Below are positions 7,823 through 16,811 of a stretch of DNA of 40,237 bases, one piece after another; position 1 is the first letter of the stretch, and every line of letters begins with the position of its first letter. The notes below the pieces were generated by a model. It was not told where the DNA came from and did not search any database. It saw only the letters and a list, made by a program, of their open reading frames with translations. Both the position numbers and the translations under genes were made by a program. The stretch covers positions 1 to 40,237 of the forward strand of contig CAXGAH010000021.1 in NCBI GenBank assembly GCA_964007875.1, in the 5' to 3' direction. The stretch comes from UBA1275 sp002323515 (GTDB taxonomy: Bacteria > Bacteroidota > Rhodothermia > Balneolales > Balneolaceae).

Positions 7823-8482
7823 TTGATGATGAGTAATCCTGAGCAAGCCATATTGAGTAATACAGAACTTTTAAAAAAATCAAAAGAAATACTCAGTGCA
7901 AATTACAGTAAAGTAATGTTGCCATTTTTTTTAGTATTCTTAGTGCAAGTTATTTTACAAAATTCACAAGAATTTTATAGCCATCTATTTAATAATTATG
8001 GTCTTTACAGTGCAATTACATACGGAATAATTTCCTTTATATATATTTCACTGGCAACTATAGGACTTGCATCATTTGGATTACACATTGCAAGAGAAGA
8101 AGGATTTGAGAAAAATAAACTACTAGAGGGATTTAAAGTTTTTCAAAAAGTTTTAGCTGTTACTTTAGTTTATTTCCTAGTTATCTTTATTGGTTTTTTG
8201 TTACTCATCATACCTGGTATAGTTTTAAGTATCATGTTTTCTCAGGTTTATTTTTTAATACTTAAAACTCCTGAAAAGTCTATATCCGAGTTATTTAAGG
8301 AAAGTGCTTTGTTGATGAAAGGATATAAATGGCAATTATTTATTCTGTATGTTCGTTTTGGTTTCTTTTTGATATTAAGTGCGTTTACGTTATTTATATG
8401 GACTTTATGGTTAATACCTCAATATTACACTGCTTTTGCTTTATTTTATGATGAAATAAGCTCTGTAAACATTCAAGAGTGA
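7823..8482 (+). CDS. DUF975-like integral membrane protein
   Basis: This 219-residue protein has about five to six transmembrane segments. The sequence around 125-185 contains LLLIIPGIVLSIMFSQVYF and then ESALLMKGYKWQLF, which matches the shared core of DUF975/YciC-like membrane proteins (PGI, then S-x-x-L-M-K-G). The ending IPQYYTAFALFYDE also fits. Family members are of unknown function. No signal peptide beyond the first membrane helix. It has no close co-directional partner; the next gene is on the opposite strand. Start is the first of two adjacent in-frame ATG codons (7823 and 7826 or 7829), and the choice between them is not decided by a clear ribosome-binding site. Confidence 0.8.
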   Translation: MMMSNPEQAILSNTELLKKSKEILSANYSKVMLPFFLVFLVQVILQNSQEFYSHLFNNYGLYSAITYGIISFIYISLATIGLASFGLHIAREEGFEKNKLLEGFKVFQKVLAVTLVYFLVIFIGFLLLIIPGIVLSIMFSQVYFLILKTPEKSISELFKESALLMKGYKWQLFILYVRFGFFLILSAFTLFIWTLWLIPQYYTAFALFYDEISSVNIQE

Positions 8483-8540
8483 AATATTTTATAATTGCCT
8501 TTATTATTTAATCGTTTGTCCTGCTTCACTTTTCTTTCGA

Positions 8541-9128
8541 TTATACATCTCCACCTGCAAAACCTATTCCAGCATCACTTGGATAGCTTGAAGTGTCATT
8601 ACTTACATCTGGAATATTGTTGATATTTATTTGAAATTGGTCTAATACTATACCTAAATCTCTAGTCTGTATTTTAGGCGGGAATTTTGTTTTAACGAAC
8701 CCACCACTTTTAAGATTAAGTCTTTGAGTCTCTTTTTTTGTATGTAGATAAAAATTACTCTCGAACACAATAGCTTTTGGTGTAGACCATCTGAAAGGTG
8801 ATTTTGTGCTGAAAATTTCGTTTCCAGTCAGTAATTCTAGGCCACAATACCTCTTTTTTTTATTTACATAAATCAGCAAATTATCAATGATATGTATTGA
8901 GTAGAGGTATATTTCTTTGGTCCACATTTTCTCACCATTGCTAAAATCAATAAGACTTGTAAACGTTTTTCCCCAATTTGAATAAGTTGTAACAAAGATA
9001 AAATCATCGATACGAACTATTCCATAAACATCGTATTCAAACTCTACATCCCACTCATAACTATCATTTTTTGTATTGTATTTAAACAATACGTTTTTCT
9101 CTGAAAATAAAATTGAATTCTGCTTCAT
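8541..9128 (-). CDS. Hypothetical PQQ-like/beta-propeller fragment protein
   Basis: This 195-residue protein has no signal peptide or membrane segment. It consists of short beta-rich repeats such as LIDFSNGEKMWTKEI and GLELLTGNEIFSTKS that resemble blades of PQQ-like propellers (the x-D-x-x-T/N-G-x-x-x-W pattern). Only about three to four blades fit in this length, fewer than a closed propeller needs, so it may be a partial or specialised form. It ends DAGIGFAGGDV. No family could be named with certainty. The GC is low like the genes around it, and the stop lies 58 bases from the DUF975-like gene on the opposite strand. Function unknown. Confidence 0.65.
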   Translation of the reverse strand: MKQNSILFSEKNVLFKYNTKNDSYEWDVEFEYDVYGIVRIDDFIFVTTYSNWGKTFTSLIDFSNGEKMWTKEIYLYSIHIIDNLLIYVNKKKRYCGLELLTGNEIFSTKSPFRWSTPKAIVFESNFYLHTKKETQRLNLKSGGFVKTKFPPKIQTRDLGIVLDQFQININNIPDVSNDTSSYPSDAGIGFAGGDV

Positions 9129-9190
9129 TAAAACACATCTTTTAGTTGATTAATATTGGTTTTCAAGTACTTATTTTGGTCAACGCAAAC

Positions 9191-9207
9191 AGATCAAGGA
9201 TTGATCT
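9191..9207 (-). terminator. Hairpin overlapping the gldC stop codon, possible terminator
   Basis: agatcaa-gga-ttgatct is a perfect 7-bp stem with a 3-base loop. It overlaps the stop codon of gldC. On the plus strand it is followed by a run of seven T, on the minus strand only by GTTTG, so it looks better as a plus-strand or bidirectional terminator than as a classic gldC terminator. Confidence 0.4.
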
Positions 9208-9535
9208 ATTTTTTTATCTCCATTTTTTCGGCAAAATATTCACAAAAATCACGCATATCTCCCGAGATCCGATCATCATTAATTGCCTGGTCTAATGTAT
9301 CTGCCATACTTATCAAAGTTTGATGGAAAAAAATTTTCATTTCATCCACTGTCATATCCCTAGTCCACAAATCCAATTTAAGCGTATCTTTATTACGATT
9401 ATCCCAAAGAGATAACAGCATAGCCCGGCACGAAGCTCGGTCCATTCCCTGTAAATCATCCGCTGTCCACTCAATACTCGATGGAATATTATCTTCATCT
9501 AATTCTACTTTAATATTAATATTCTTTGTCTGCAT
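9206..9535 (-). CDS. gldC: Gliding motility-associated protein GldC
   Basis: This 109-residue protein fits GldC over its whole length: VELDEDNIPSSIEWTADD near the start, then AMLLSLWDNRNKDTLKLDLW, DMTVDEMKIFFHQTLISM and a C-terminal DFCEYFAEKMEIK. GldC is a small cytoplasmic protein conserved across Bacteroidota and linked to the gliding machinery or type IX secretion in Flavobacterium; it is also kept in non-gliding relatives, so its presence does not prove motility. It stands alone here, divergent from a DUF418 gene. It is the best taxonomic marker in the window. Confidence 0.93.
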   Translation of the reverse strand: MQTKNINIKVELDEDNIPSSIEWTADDLQGMDRASCRAMLLSLWDNRNKDTLKLDLWTRDMTVDEMKIFFHQTLISMADTLDQAINDDRISGDMRDFCEYFAEKMEIKK

Positions 9536-9642
9536 GCATATTACTCTTAGCTATTATTCTTGAAACATCTCTCAATTCAAATGCGTAAATATACACAATT
9601 GATACACTTCAATATAAACCTAATTCATAACTTAACATTCTC

Positions 9643-10854
9643 ATGAAACCGGTTGAAAAAACTAATCGAATACAATCAATAGATCTACTCAGAGGTATCG
9701 CAATTCTGGGTATTCTAATTATGAATATTCAAAGTTTTGCTATGCCAAGTGCTGCTTATAATAATCCACTTGCCTATGGAGATTTAACTGGGTTAAATAA
9801 AATAACCTGGATACTCGGTCACTTATTTGCTGATCAAAAATTCATGAGTATTTTTTCAATATTATTTGGTGCGGGTATTATTTTAATTACAGAAAAGAAA
9901 GAATTACTTACAGGCTCATCTGTCAAATTACATTATACTAGAAACCTAATACTACTACTTATTGGCCTGCTTCATGCTCACTTAATTTGGTATGGCGATA
10001 TTTTGGTAACCTATGCCCTCTGTTCCTTTCTAGTGTATCCATTGAGAAAATTATCTCCCAGAAAGCTCTTGATTACCGGCCTCCTTGTCTTATCAGTACC
10101 AAGTATATTGAATGGATTATTTCAGTTTTCTTTACCTTTCATGCCAGCCTCAGAATTACAAGATTTAAGTATGGGTTGGGCTCCTTCAAGTGAATTAATC
10201 GAACAGGAAATCACCGCATTTACTGGCTCTTTATCCCATCAAATTACCCAGAACTCCCAAAATGCCCTATATTTAGAAACCTTTGTTTTTATGATTCTAT
10301 TTCTTTGGAGAGCGGGAGGGTTAATGCTCGTGGGTATGGCACTGTACAAGTTGGGGATATTATCGGCTGTAAATTCGAGGTCATTTTACCTAAAAAATGC
10401 CTTTTATTCTTTAACCATTGGATTCCCTATCATCATTTACGGTATATACATGAATTTCACCATGAATTGGGATTTTCAATATTCCATGTTTAAGGGGAGC
10501 CAATTTAATTATTGGGGAAGTTTATTCATTGCCTACGGTTATGTCTCGCTAATCATGGTGTTTGCAAAATCCGAAAACTATTACACCATCAAAAAACATC
10601 TCGCAAGCATTGGACAAATGGCTCTGACCAATTATATTTTGCACTCGGTTATAGGGGCATTTATCTTTTTTGGCATTGGATTTGATCTGTTTGGAAAGAT
10701 AGATCGAAGTCTTCAATTAATCATTGTGAGTGCCATCTGGGCATTTCAATACCTGGCTTCTGAAAAATGGCTCAACTACTATAAATTTGGTCCATTAGAA
10801 TGGATATGGCGATCATTGACCTATGGTGAAAAACAACCTTTTCTACGATCCTAG
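9643..10854 (+). CDS. DUF418 (YeiB-like) membrane protein
   Basis: This 403-residue protein has about ten transmembrane segments. It opens with RIQSIDLLRGIAILGILIMN, the typical start of the YeiB/acyltransferase-like group, and ends with the DUF418 signature FGPLEWIWRSLTYGEKQP. Internal AYGYVSLIMVF and IGQMALTNYILHS also match the family. DUF418 proteins are multipass inner-membrane proteins of unknown biochemical role, related to heparan-alpha-glucosaminide acetyltransferase-like proteins. The gene is monocistronic, divergent from gldC and convergent with the pseudouridine synthase gene, with stops about 40 bases apart. Confidence 0.92.
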   Translation: MKPVEKTNRIQSIDLLRGIAILGILIMNIQSFAMPSAAYNNPLAYGDLTGLNKITWILGHLFADQKFMSIFSILFGAGIILITEKKELLTGSSVKLHYTRNLILLLIGLLHAHLIWYGDILVTYALCSFLVYPLRKLSPRKLLITGLLVLSVPSILNGLFQFSLPFMPASELQDLSMGWAPSSELIEQEITAFTGSLSHQITQNSQNALYLETFVFMILFLWRAGGLMLVGMALYKLGILSAVNSRSFYLKNAFYSLTIGFPIIIYGIYMNFTMNWDFQYSMFKGSQFNYWGSLFIAYGYVSLIMVFAKSENYYTIKKHLASIGQMALTNYILHSVIGAFIFFGIGFDLFGKIDRSLQLIIVSAIWAFQYLASEKWLNYYKFGPLEWIWRSLTYGEKQPFLRS

Positions 10855-10895
10855 CTTATCAGAACTAAAAGTTTCTATTCTCACCTCACCAATCC

Positions 10896-11903
10896 CTAAT
10901 ACTCACTACTACAATGCTCGCGAAATGTATCTAATACTTGCTGCATATCATCGGGCAACTCAGATTCAAAGCGTATTTTTTCCCGGGTTGATGGGTGCTC
11001 TATACCAAGCGTCTTCGCATGTAAGGCTTGACGCCCTAAATACGTTATAAGCCGATGAAAAAGCACCTTACGACTTCCTGTATTTGGTCCAAATCGCACT
11101 GATGCTCCCCCGTAGGTAATATCCCCAAAAATATGGTGGCCAATATGCCCCATGTGCACTCGGATTTGATGAGTACGCCCTGTTTCTAATCGAATTTCTA
11201 CGAGTGAGAGATAATCGAAATATTCCAATACCTTATAATGAGTAATCGCATGCTTTCCCCTGCCAGCGGGCAGAACTGTCATAAGCTTTCGATCATTCTT
11301 AGAACGCCCAATATCCCCCTCTATGGTTCCCTCCTCGGGTGGATTACCCCATACTAAGGCCCAGTATGTTCTTTCCACATCCTTCTCTGCAAACTTAGCA
11401 GAAAGAGCCGCTAAGGTATGATCATTTTTTGCTACTACAAGTAAACCTGAGGTATCCTTATCGAGGCGGTGCACAATACCTGGGCGTAAATCGCCAGGGA
11501 CATCCTCTCTGCCACCTAGTTCTTCAGTATGGTGCATTAGGCCATTAACCAAAGTGCCCGTCCAGTTACCATAGGCTGGATGCACCACCATTCCTGCAGC
11601 TTTGTTAACCACCAATAAATCAGCATCTTCATAAATAATATCAAGAGGCAATTCCTCTGCAACCGCTTCTGGCGGTGGCGCAATAGGTAATTCAATATAA
11701 ATTTGATCCCCAGAAAGCATTTTATAGGATGCTTTTTCATGCTTTCCATTCACCCAAACATAGCCCTTTTTAATGGCTTCCTGCACTTTACTTCGAGTCG
11801 CATTTTCCACAAAAGAGGTTATGTATACGTCGAGCCGAATGGATTCATGCTGTCCAGGTGGAACTGTAAATTCGTATAGCGTAGTAGTTGGGCGTTCGCT
11901 CAT
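10896..11903 (-). CDS. rluD: RluD-family 23S rRNA pseudouridine synthase
   Basis: This 335-residue protein has an N-terminal S4 RNA-binding domain (about residues 20-75, with RLDVYITS and VNGKHEKASYKM) and a pseudouridine synthase domain (about 85-310). The catalytic motif is HRLDKDTSG with D148 as the nucleophilic aspartate, followed by GRTHQIRVHM. RluA/RluC/RluD enzymes isomerise uridines in ribosomal RNA; length and the S4 domain favour RluD or RluC over RluA. It is divergent from recN, 174 bases apart, with no recognisable operator between them. The last residues (EHCSSEY) are short and unremarkable. Confidence 0.93.
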   Translation of the reverse strand: MSERPTTTLYEFTVPPGQHESIRLDVYITSFVENATRSKVQEAIKKGYVWVNGKHEKASYKMLSGDQIYIELPIAPPPEAVAEELPLDIIYEDADLLVVNKAAGMVVHPAYGNWTGTLVNGLMHHTEELGGREDVPGDLRPGIVHRLDKDTSGLLVVAKNDHTLAALSAKFAEKDVERTYWALVWGNPPEEGTIEGDIGRSKNDRKLMTVLPAGRGKHAITHYKVLEYFDYLSLVEIRLETGRTHQIRVHMGHIGHHIFGDITYGGASVRFGPNTGSRKVLFHRLITYLGRQALHAKTLGIEHPSTREKIRFESELPDDMQQVLDTFREHCSSEY

Positions 11904-12077
11904 GGAGTCCTAGCTGTCGTGATTAAACCTATAATATACCTAGAAAAAAGCTGGCAACTTAGCTGCCTCAAATTTTTTCTGAACACCTTCAAAAACAAAA
12001 GCTCAAAAAGTTTTTCGAATTTCTCTTTAAAAGATGAAAGGGATGTCGGATATTTAGACTCTACATAAAACACCTAT

Positions 12078-13808
12078 ATGATACACAGCCTATACATAAA
12101 AGATTTTGCATTAATTGACGAATTCGAAGTCGAATTCGGTCGGGGGCTGAACATACTCACTGGGCAGACTGGAGCAGGTAAATCCATCATTATTGGTGCA
12201 TTAAATATGGTATTAGGAGAACGGGCCGATACCGAGGTCATTCGACAAGGCAGTACCAAGGCCATCGCCGAAGCTACCATTGCCCACAATAATGATCCTG
12301 CTTTACTTTCTGTGCTACAGGAACATGACATTGAACAGCACAGTCCAATTATACTCAGGCGCGAAATTCGGGAACACGGAAGTCGGGCATTTATTAATGA
12401 TTCACCCGTTACCATTGGGGTGCTTAAATCCATTGGTGATTTATTGGTGGACTTACACGGGCAATACGATCATCAACTTCTGCTTAAAGAAGAACATCAC
12501 TTAGGGGTACTGGATCAATTTGGCCATACTCAGCATCAGCTTTCCATGTATCGAACCGCCTATGATAAAATGAAAGAGCTTCGCCTAGAAAAGCGCCAGC
12601 TGCTTAAAAGGAAGCAAGAACTTCTTGAAAAAACCGAACTGTACCGGTTCCAACTTCAAGAATTAGAAAAAACCCGTCTGCAACCTGACGAAGAAGAACA
12701 AATTCAAGCAGAAATGCAACTACTAGACAATGCTGAAATCTTGGACCAAAAAGCTCAGTGGATCAGTGAGTTAGGCGAAAGTGACGATGTAGACGTTGCC
12801 GGTTTGTTGAATAAGTTGAAATTGACCCTAGAAGATCTTACTCGAATAGAACCAGAATTTGAGCAGTATTTAACCGAGATTAACGCCGCAAGAGTGAGCA
12901 TTATCGAAACCATGAGTTTTGCTGAACAATACCGCAATCGTATTGAGTTTAATCCATCACGTCTTGAAGAATTACGCCAGCGTCAAGCAGAACTCAACCG
13001 GATTCAAAAAAAATATGGCCGTGATATACCCTCTCTTTTAGAATATGAGAGAACGATTGCCGAGGAGCTATCAGTTACTGAGAATTTTGATTTGGCCCTA
13101 GAACGCATAAACCAGTTAATTACCCAGCAAGAATATGTTTTGCAAGAGGCCGCGGTGGCTTTGCATAACCTAAGAAGAACTACTGGAGATCAATTAGGCC
13201 AATCCATCGAAATAGAATTGGCCCAATTGGGAATACCTCATGCACGATTACAGGTGCAAGTTAATTGGTTGTATGATACCAATGGCTGGTTTGTCCTACC
13301 CGAGCAGGAACATACCGATCTAGCACATACTGCGCGAATAGAGTGCACCGAATCCGGTGGGGATAATGTGGTTTTTTATTTAAGTACCAATAAAGGGGAA
13401 TTGCCTAAAGCTTTGACCAAAATAGCTTCAGGTGGGGAAATAAGCCGCGTTATGTTAGCCCTTAAAAGTGTGCTGGCAAAAGAGCAACACCTCCCCGTTA
13501 TGATTTTTGACGAAATCGATACCGGAATTAGTGGTGAAATTTCTGAAAAAGTAGGCCGAAGTATGCGCAAGTTATCCGAGCATTGTCAGATCATTGCCAT
13601 TACTCACCAACCTCAAATTGCGAGTCAAGCGCACTTCCATTATAAAGTGCATAAATCCGAAAAAAATGATCGTACTGTGAGTACCATTCTACGGCTGGGC
13701 GATGAAGAACACATTCGAGAGGTGGCCAGCCTAATGAGTGGTGCACAAATAACCGAAGCTACACTACAGTCGGCTAAGGAGCTGGTAACCAATAATCGGC
13801 AAATTTAA
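12078..13808 (+). CDS. recN: DNA repair ATPase RecN
   Basis: This 576-residue SMC-like protein has Walker A GQTGAGKS (residues 29-36), where the usual second residue is glutamate, a long coiled-coil middle part (about 150-370), the ABC signature ASGGEISRVMLALK and Walker B MIFDEIDTGISG. RecN acts in the cytoplasm on double-strand breaks, bridging DNA ends with RecA. Length is close to the family norm of about 550-570. ATG 12078 directly precedes the first ATPase strand. No LexA box was recognised in the 174-bp upstream region, so SOS control cannot be claimed. Confidence 0.96.
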   Translation: MIHSLYIKDFALIDEFEVEFGRGLNILTGQTGAGKSIIIGALNMVLGERADTEVIRQGSTKAIAEATIAHNNDPALLSVLQEHDIEQHSPIILRREIREHGSRAFINDSPVTIGVLKSIGDLLVDLHGQYDHQLLLKEEHHLGVLDQFGHTQHQLSMYRTAYDKMKELRLEKRQLLKRKQELLEKTELYRFQLQELEKTRLQPDEEEQIQAEMQLLDNAEILDQKAQWISELGESDDVDVAGLLNKLKLTLEDLTRIEPEFEQYLTEINAARVSIIETMSFAEQYRNRIEFNPSRLEELRQRQAELNRIQKKYGRDIPSLLEYERTIAEELSVTENFDLALERINQLITQQEYVLQEAAVALHNLRRTTGDQLGQSIEIELAQLGIPHARLQVQVNWLYDTNGWFVLPEQEHTDLAHTARIECTESGGDNVVFYLSTNKGELPKALTKIASGGEISRVMLALKSVLAKEQHLPVMIFDEIDTGISGEISEKVGRSMRKLSEHCQIIAITHQPQIASQAHFHYKVHKSEKNDRTVSTILRLGDEEHIREVASLMSGAQITEATLQSAKELVTNNRQI

Positions 13809-13883
13809 GCACTTGCTAGATGCTTAAATAACCATTATTTAGAATTTAAAGTTTTTCTAAACAAATTATATACTCACTTAAGA

Positions 13884-16757
13884 TTACAAACCAATTCGCT
13901 GTGCTATAAGTGTGGCAGGATGTAAAGCACCCATGCCTACTCCATCCTTAATTTGATGTCTGCAAGAGAAACCAGGGGCACAAATAAGTGTTTCTGCCTC
14001 TAAATTCCCAAGCCGAGGAAACAGGCGTTGCCAGCCAATTTCCATAGAAAGCTCATAGGTATCCTTATCGTAACCGAAACTGCCTGCCATACCGCAACAG
14101 CCTGTATCCATATCTTCTACATCATAACCTGCAAGTTCAAGAGCATGGATAGTTGCAGTATTCCCAATTAGAGCTTTTGTGTGACAGTGACCGTGCAATA
14201 CTACCTTTGGAGCTTGAGATACTGGATTCAACCTTGCGGTAGGGAAACGGTTTTTATGCAACATTATAAATTCTTCGAAAGTAAAGGTATTTGATGCCAA
14301 AACTTTAGCCTTATCCAATAAATCATCGTCAACTAAATCTAAATATTCATCACGAATTGTAAGAATTTCAGAAGGCTCTAATCCAATAATTGGATAATTT
14401 TTTTTTGCGAGAGGTGCCAACCCTTCCACCACACTGACTGCCGTTGTTAGCGCCTTATCTAACATCCCTTGAGAGATAAAAGTACGACCTAATTCCTGTA
14501 TACTTGGAATTATTACCTCAAATCCCATTGATTGGAGTACCCATATGGCATGCTTACCTACCTTTGATTCATGATAATCCGTATATAGGTCTGCCAGTAA
14601 AAGAACTTTAAAATTAGTCCTTGGTGATGGGTTCCTCCTAGACCAATCTATAAACCGTATAGAGTTAAATAGTGGTAGATCTCGTAAAGGTGATACCCCG
14701 AAAAACTGCTTCAGTATTTGTTTTCCTAATGAAGATTTCGTTAAAATATTTGTTAAGCCTGAAAATTTAGATGCAAGAGGGTACAGTTTAGCCGGTTCCC
14801 CAAAAAACTCTTCTTTTCTACTGATTCCGTATTTCTGATGGTAGCCGTGAATAAATTCTGCTTTCATTTTGGCCATATCTACATTAGCTGGGCATTCACT
14901 CTTGCATGCTTTGCAACTTAAACAAAGTGACAGAGCTTCTTTTAAATCTTCGGATTCAAAACCTTCATGTTCATCACCTGAAAAAACTTGCCGAAATACA
15001 TTTGCTCGACCTCTTGTAGAATCTTTTTCATCTTTTGTTGCCATGTAGGATGGGCACATACTCCCACCGCTTTCGGCTAATTTCCTACAAACACCAGCAC
15101 CATTACAGAGTTCTATTGAATCATTAAATCCACCTAGCTTACGCCACTTAAATACCGTTGGTACTGCTAGTGACTTGTAATCAGGAGAATAACGTAAATT
15201 TTTTTCCATAGGATTTGGGTGCACAATCTTACCAGGATTAAAAACACCCATTGGATCCCAAATATCTTTAACTTTCACTAATAAAGAAACGATATTAGAT
15301 CCTAATACCTGCTCAATGAAAGGGGCACGAGCTCGACCATCACCATGCTCTCCAGAAAGTGAACCCTTATATTTTTGAACAGTTTCGGCGAACTCCTGTG
15401 CCATCTGTTTCATTTTTGTCACACCTTCTATACTAGTCGTATCAATTATTGGTCGAAAGTGTAACTCACCTACCGATGCATGAGCATAAAAGACACAATG
15501 TGTATCATGCCTATTAAGAATTGCTTGTACATCTTGTAGATAGTTAGGTAAATCTGTTACTCTTACAGCAGTATCCTCACAAAATGCTGGTGTTCTAGAA
15601 TCCTTTCCCAAACCCATAAGTAATCCTAAACCTGCTTTTCTTAGATCCCAAACTTGTTGCATCTCATCTGTTTCTGATAATTCAACACAGGCATAGGTTA
15701 AACCCAATTTTTCTAACTCTGCCATTAAATCTTTTGATTTTTTAAACATTTTAACCCGGTTATCACCTTCAAACTGAATTATCAAAATACATTTTGGATC
15801 TTGGCGTAAAAAAAATCGATTTTTTTGGTGCTCAATATTTTCTTTGGTAGCATCAAGTATTATGTCGTCAATCAATTCAACAGCTACCGGATTTTTTTCA
15901 GTAGCGATAATAGTTGCGTTCATTGCATCGTCAATACTTCTGAAGTGAGGTATAATCATACATTTATATGGCTGAATTTCTTCTAGATTTAACTTAGCAG
16001 AAACAGTCATTGCTAGGGTTCCCTCACTACCGGCCAGTAACTCACAAAGATTGAAAGGTCTACCACCCTCACTGATTGGGCTCATCTCACATAATGCATC
16101 AAGGGCATAACCTGTATTACGCCGTTTGATATCTTTATGTGGATAATGAGATAATATTTCATTTTTATTCTCTTGAAGTAATTCAACAATTTCTCTGTAA
16201 ATATGTCCTTCCAAATTTGGAAGACCCATTTTAGTTTCTAATTCATCATCACTTAATGGTTTGGCAAGCATTTTTGAACCATCGCTTAATACCACCTCCA
16301 TTTCTAAAATATGATTACGAGTACTTCCATATTTATAAGAGTATAAGCCCGCTGCATTATTACCTATCATACCACCAATCATACAATGCGAAGTAGTTGA
16401 TGTATCTGGTCCGAAAATTAAATTATTTAAAGCAACTTCTCGATTCAACTTATCCCGAATAACACCAGGTTGTACCTTAACCCAGGCTTCTTCTACATTC
16501 AACTCCATAATCCTATTCATGTTTTTGGAAACATCCATAATTAAGCCTGAACCAGTGGCCTGCCCTGCCAAAGATGTTCCAGCGCTACGAGCTGTAATAC
16601 TCCATTTTTCTTTCGCAGCCTGCCTTACTAAAAAGGCGATGTCTTCACCTGACTCTGGAAATGCCACTCCTTTAGGCATCTCCTCATACATAGAGGCATC
16701 CTGAGCGTATAAGCGTCTTGATAGAGTATCAGATTTTATGCTTATGTTAGTAGACAT
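13884..16757 (-). CDS. FAD-linked oxidase with Fe-S and CCG domains, YdiJ-like (probable D-2-hydroxyglutarate dehydrogenase)
   Basis: This 957-residue protein joins an N-terminal FAD_binding_4 domain (ITARSAGTSLAGQATGSG near 55-72), a FAD-oxidase C-terminal domain (with LSGEHGDGRARAPF) and a ferredoxin-like iron-sulfur part (CNGAGVC near 551 and CLSCKACKSECPANVDMAK near 605-622). A cysteine-rich CCG region follows (DTGCCGMAGSFGYD near 886). This order is that of YdiJ-type proteins, used for D-2-hydroxyglutarate or D-lactate oxidation with electrons passed to the respiratory chain. It follows, by 54 bases on the same strand, a gene for an L-2-hydroxyglutarate oxidase-like protein, which favours the 2-hydroxyglutarate role. 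D-lactate is the alternative. The fusion architecture is certain; the substrate is inference. Confidence 0.9.
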   Translation of the reverse strand: MSTNISIKSDTLSRRLYAQDASMYEEMPKGVAFPESGEDIAFLVRQAAKEKWSITARSAGTSLAGQATGSGLIMDVSKNMNRIMELNVEEAWVKVQPGVIRDKLNREVALNNLIFGPDTSTTSHCMIGGMIGNNAAGLYSYKYGSTRNHILEMEVVLSDGSKMLAKPLSDDELETKMGLPNLEGHIYREIVELLQENKNEILSHYPHKDIKRRNTGYALDALCEMSPISEGGRPFNLCELLAGSEGTLAMTVSAKLNLEEIQPYKCMIIPHFRSIDDAMNATIIATEKNPVAVELIDDIILDATKENIEHQKNRFFLRQDPKCILIIQFEGDNRVKMFKKSKDLMAELEKLGLTYACVELSETDEMQQVWDLRKAGLGLLMGLGKDSRTPAFCEDTAVRVTDLPNYLQDVQAILNRHDTHCVFYAHASVGELHFRPIIDTTSIEGVTKMKQMAQEFAETVQKYKGSLSGEHGDGRARAPFIEQVLGSNIVSLLVKVKDIWDPMGVFNPGKIVHPNPMEKNLRYSPDYKSLAVPTVFKWRKLGGFNDSIELCNGAGVCRKLAESGGSMCPSYMATKDEKDSTRGRANVFRQVFSGDEHEGFESEDLKEALSLCLSCKACKSECPANVDMAKMKAEFIHGYHQKYGISRKEEFFGEPAKLYPLASKFSGLTNILTKSSLGKQILKQFFGVSPLRDLPLFNSIRFIDWSRRNPSPRTNFKVLLLADLYTDYHESKVGKHAIWVLQSMGFEVIIPSIQELGRTFISQGMLDKALTTAVSVVEGLAPLAKKNYPIIGLEPSEILTIRDEYLDLVDDDLLDKAKVLASNTFTFEEFIMLHKNRFPTARLNPVSQAPKVVLHGHCHTKALIGNTATIHALELAGYDVEDMDTGCCGMAGSFGYDKDTYELSMEIGWQRLFPRLGNLEAETLICAPGFSCRHQIKDGVGMGALHPATLIAQRIGL

Positions 16758-16811
16758 CCGATTATTCTAATTTTATGTGTTAAAAATTTACTTTTTATTT
16801 TAAGTATCTAT

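Noticed and set aside
11904..12077. LexA/SOS box upstream of recN
   Set aside because: No recognisable symmetric SOS-type motif could be found in the 174-bp gap.
13806..13826. Hairpin taagca...tgctta after recN as a terminator
   Set aside because: It has only a 6-bp AT-rich stem with a 9-base loop and no proper T tract, so the evidence is too weak.
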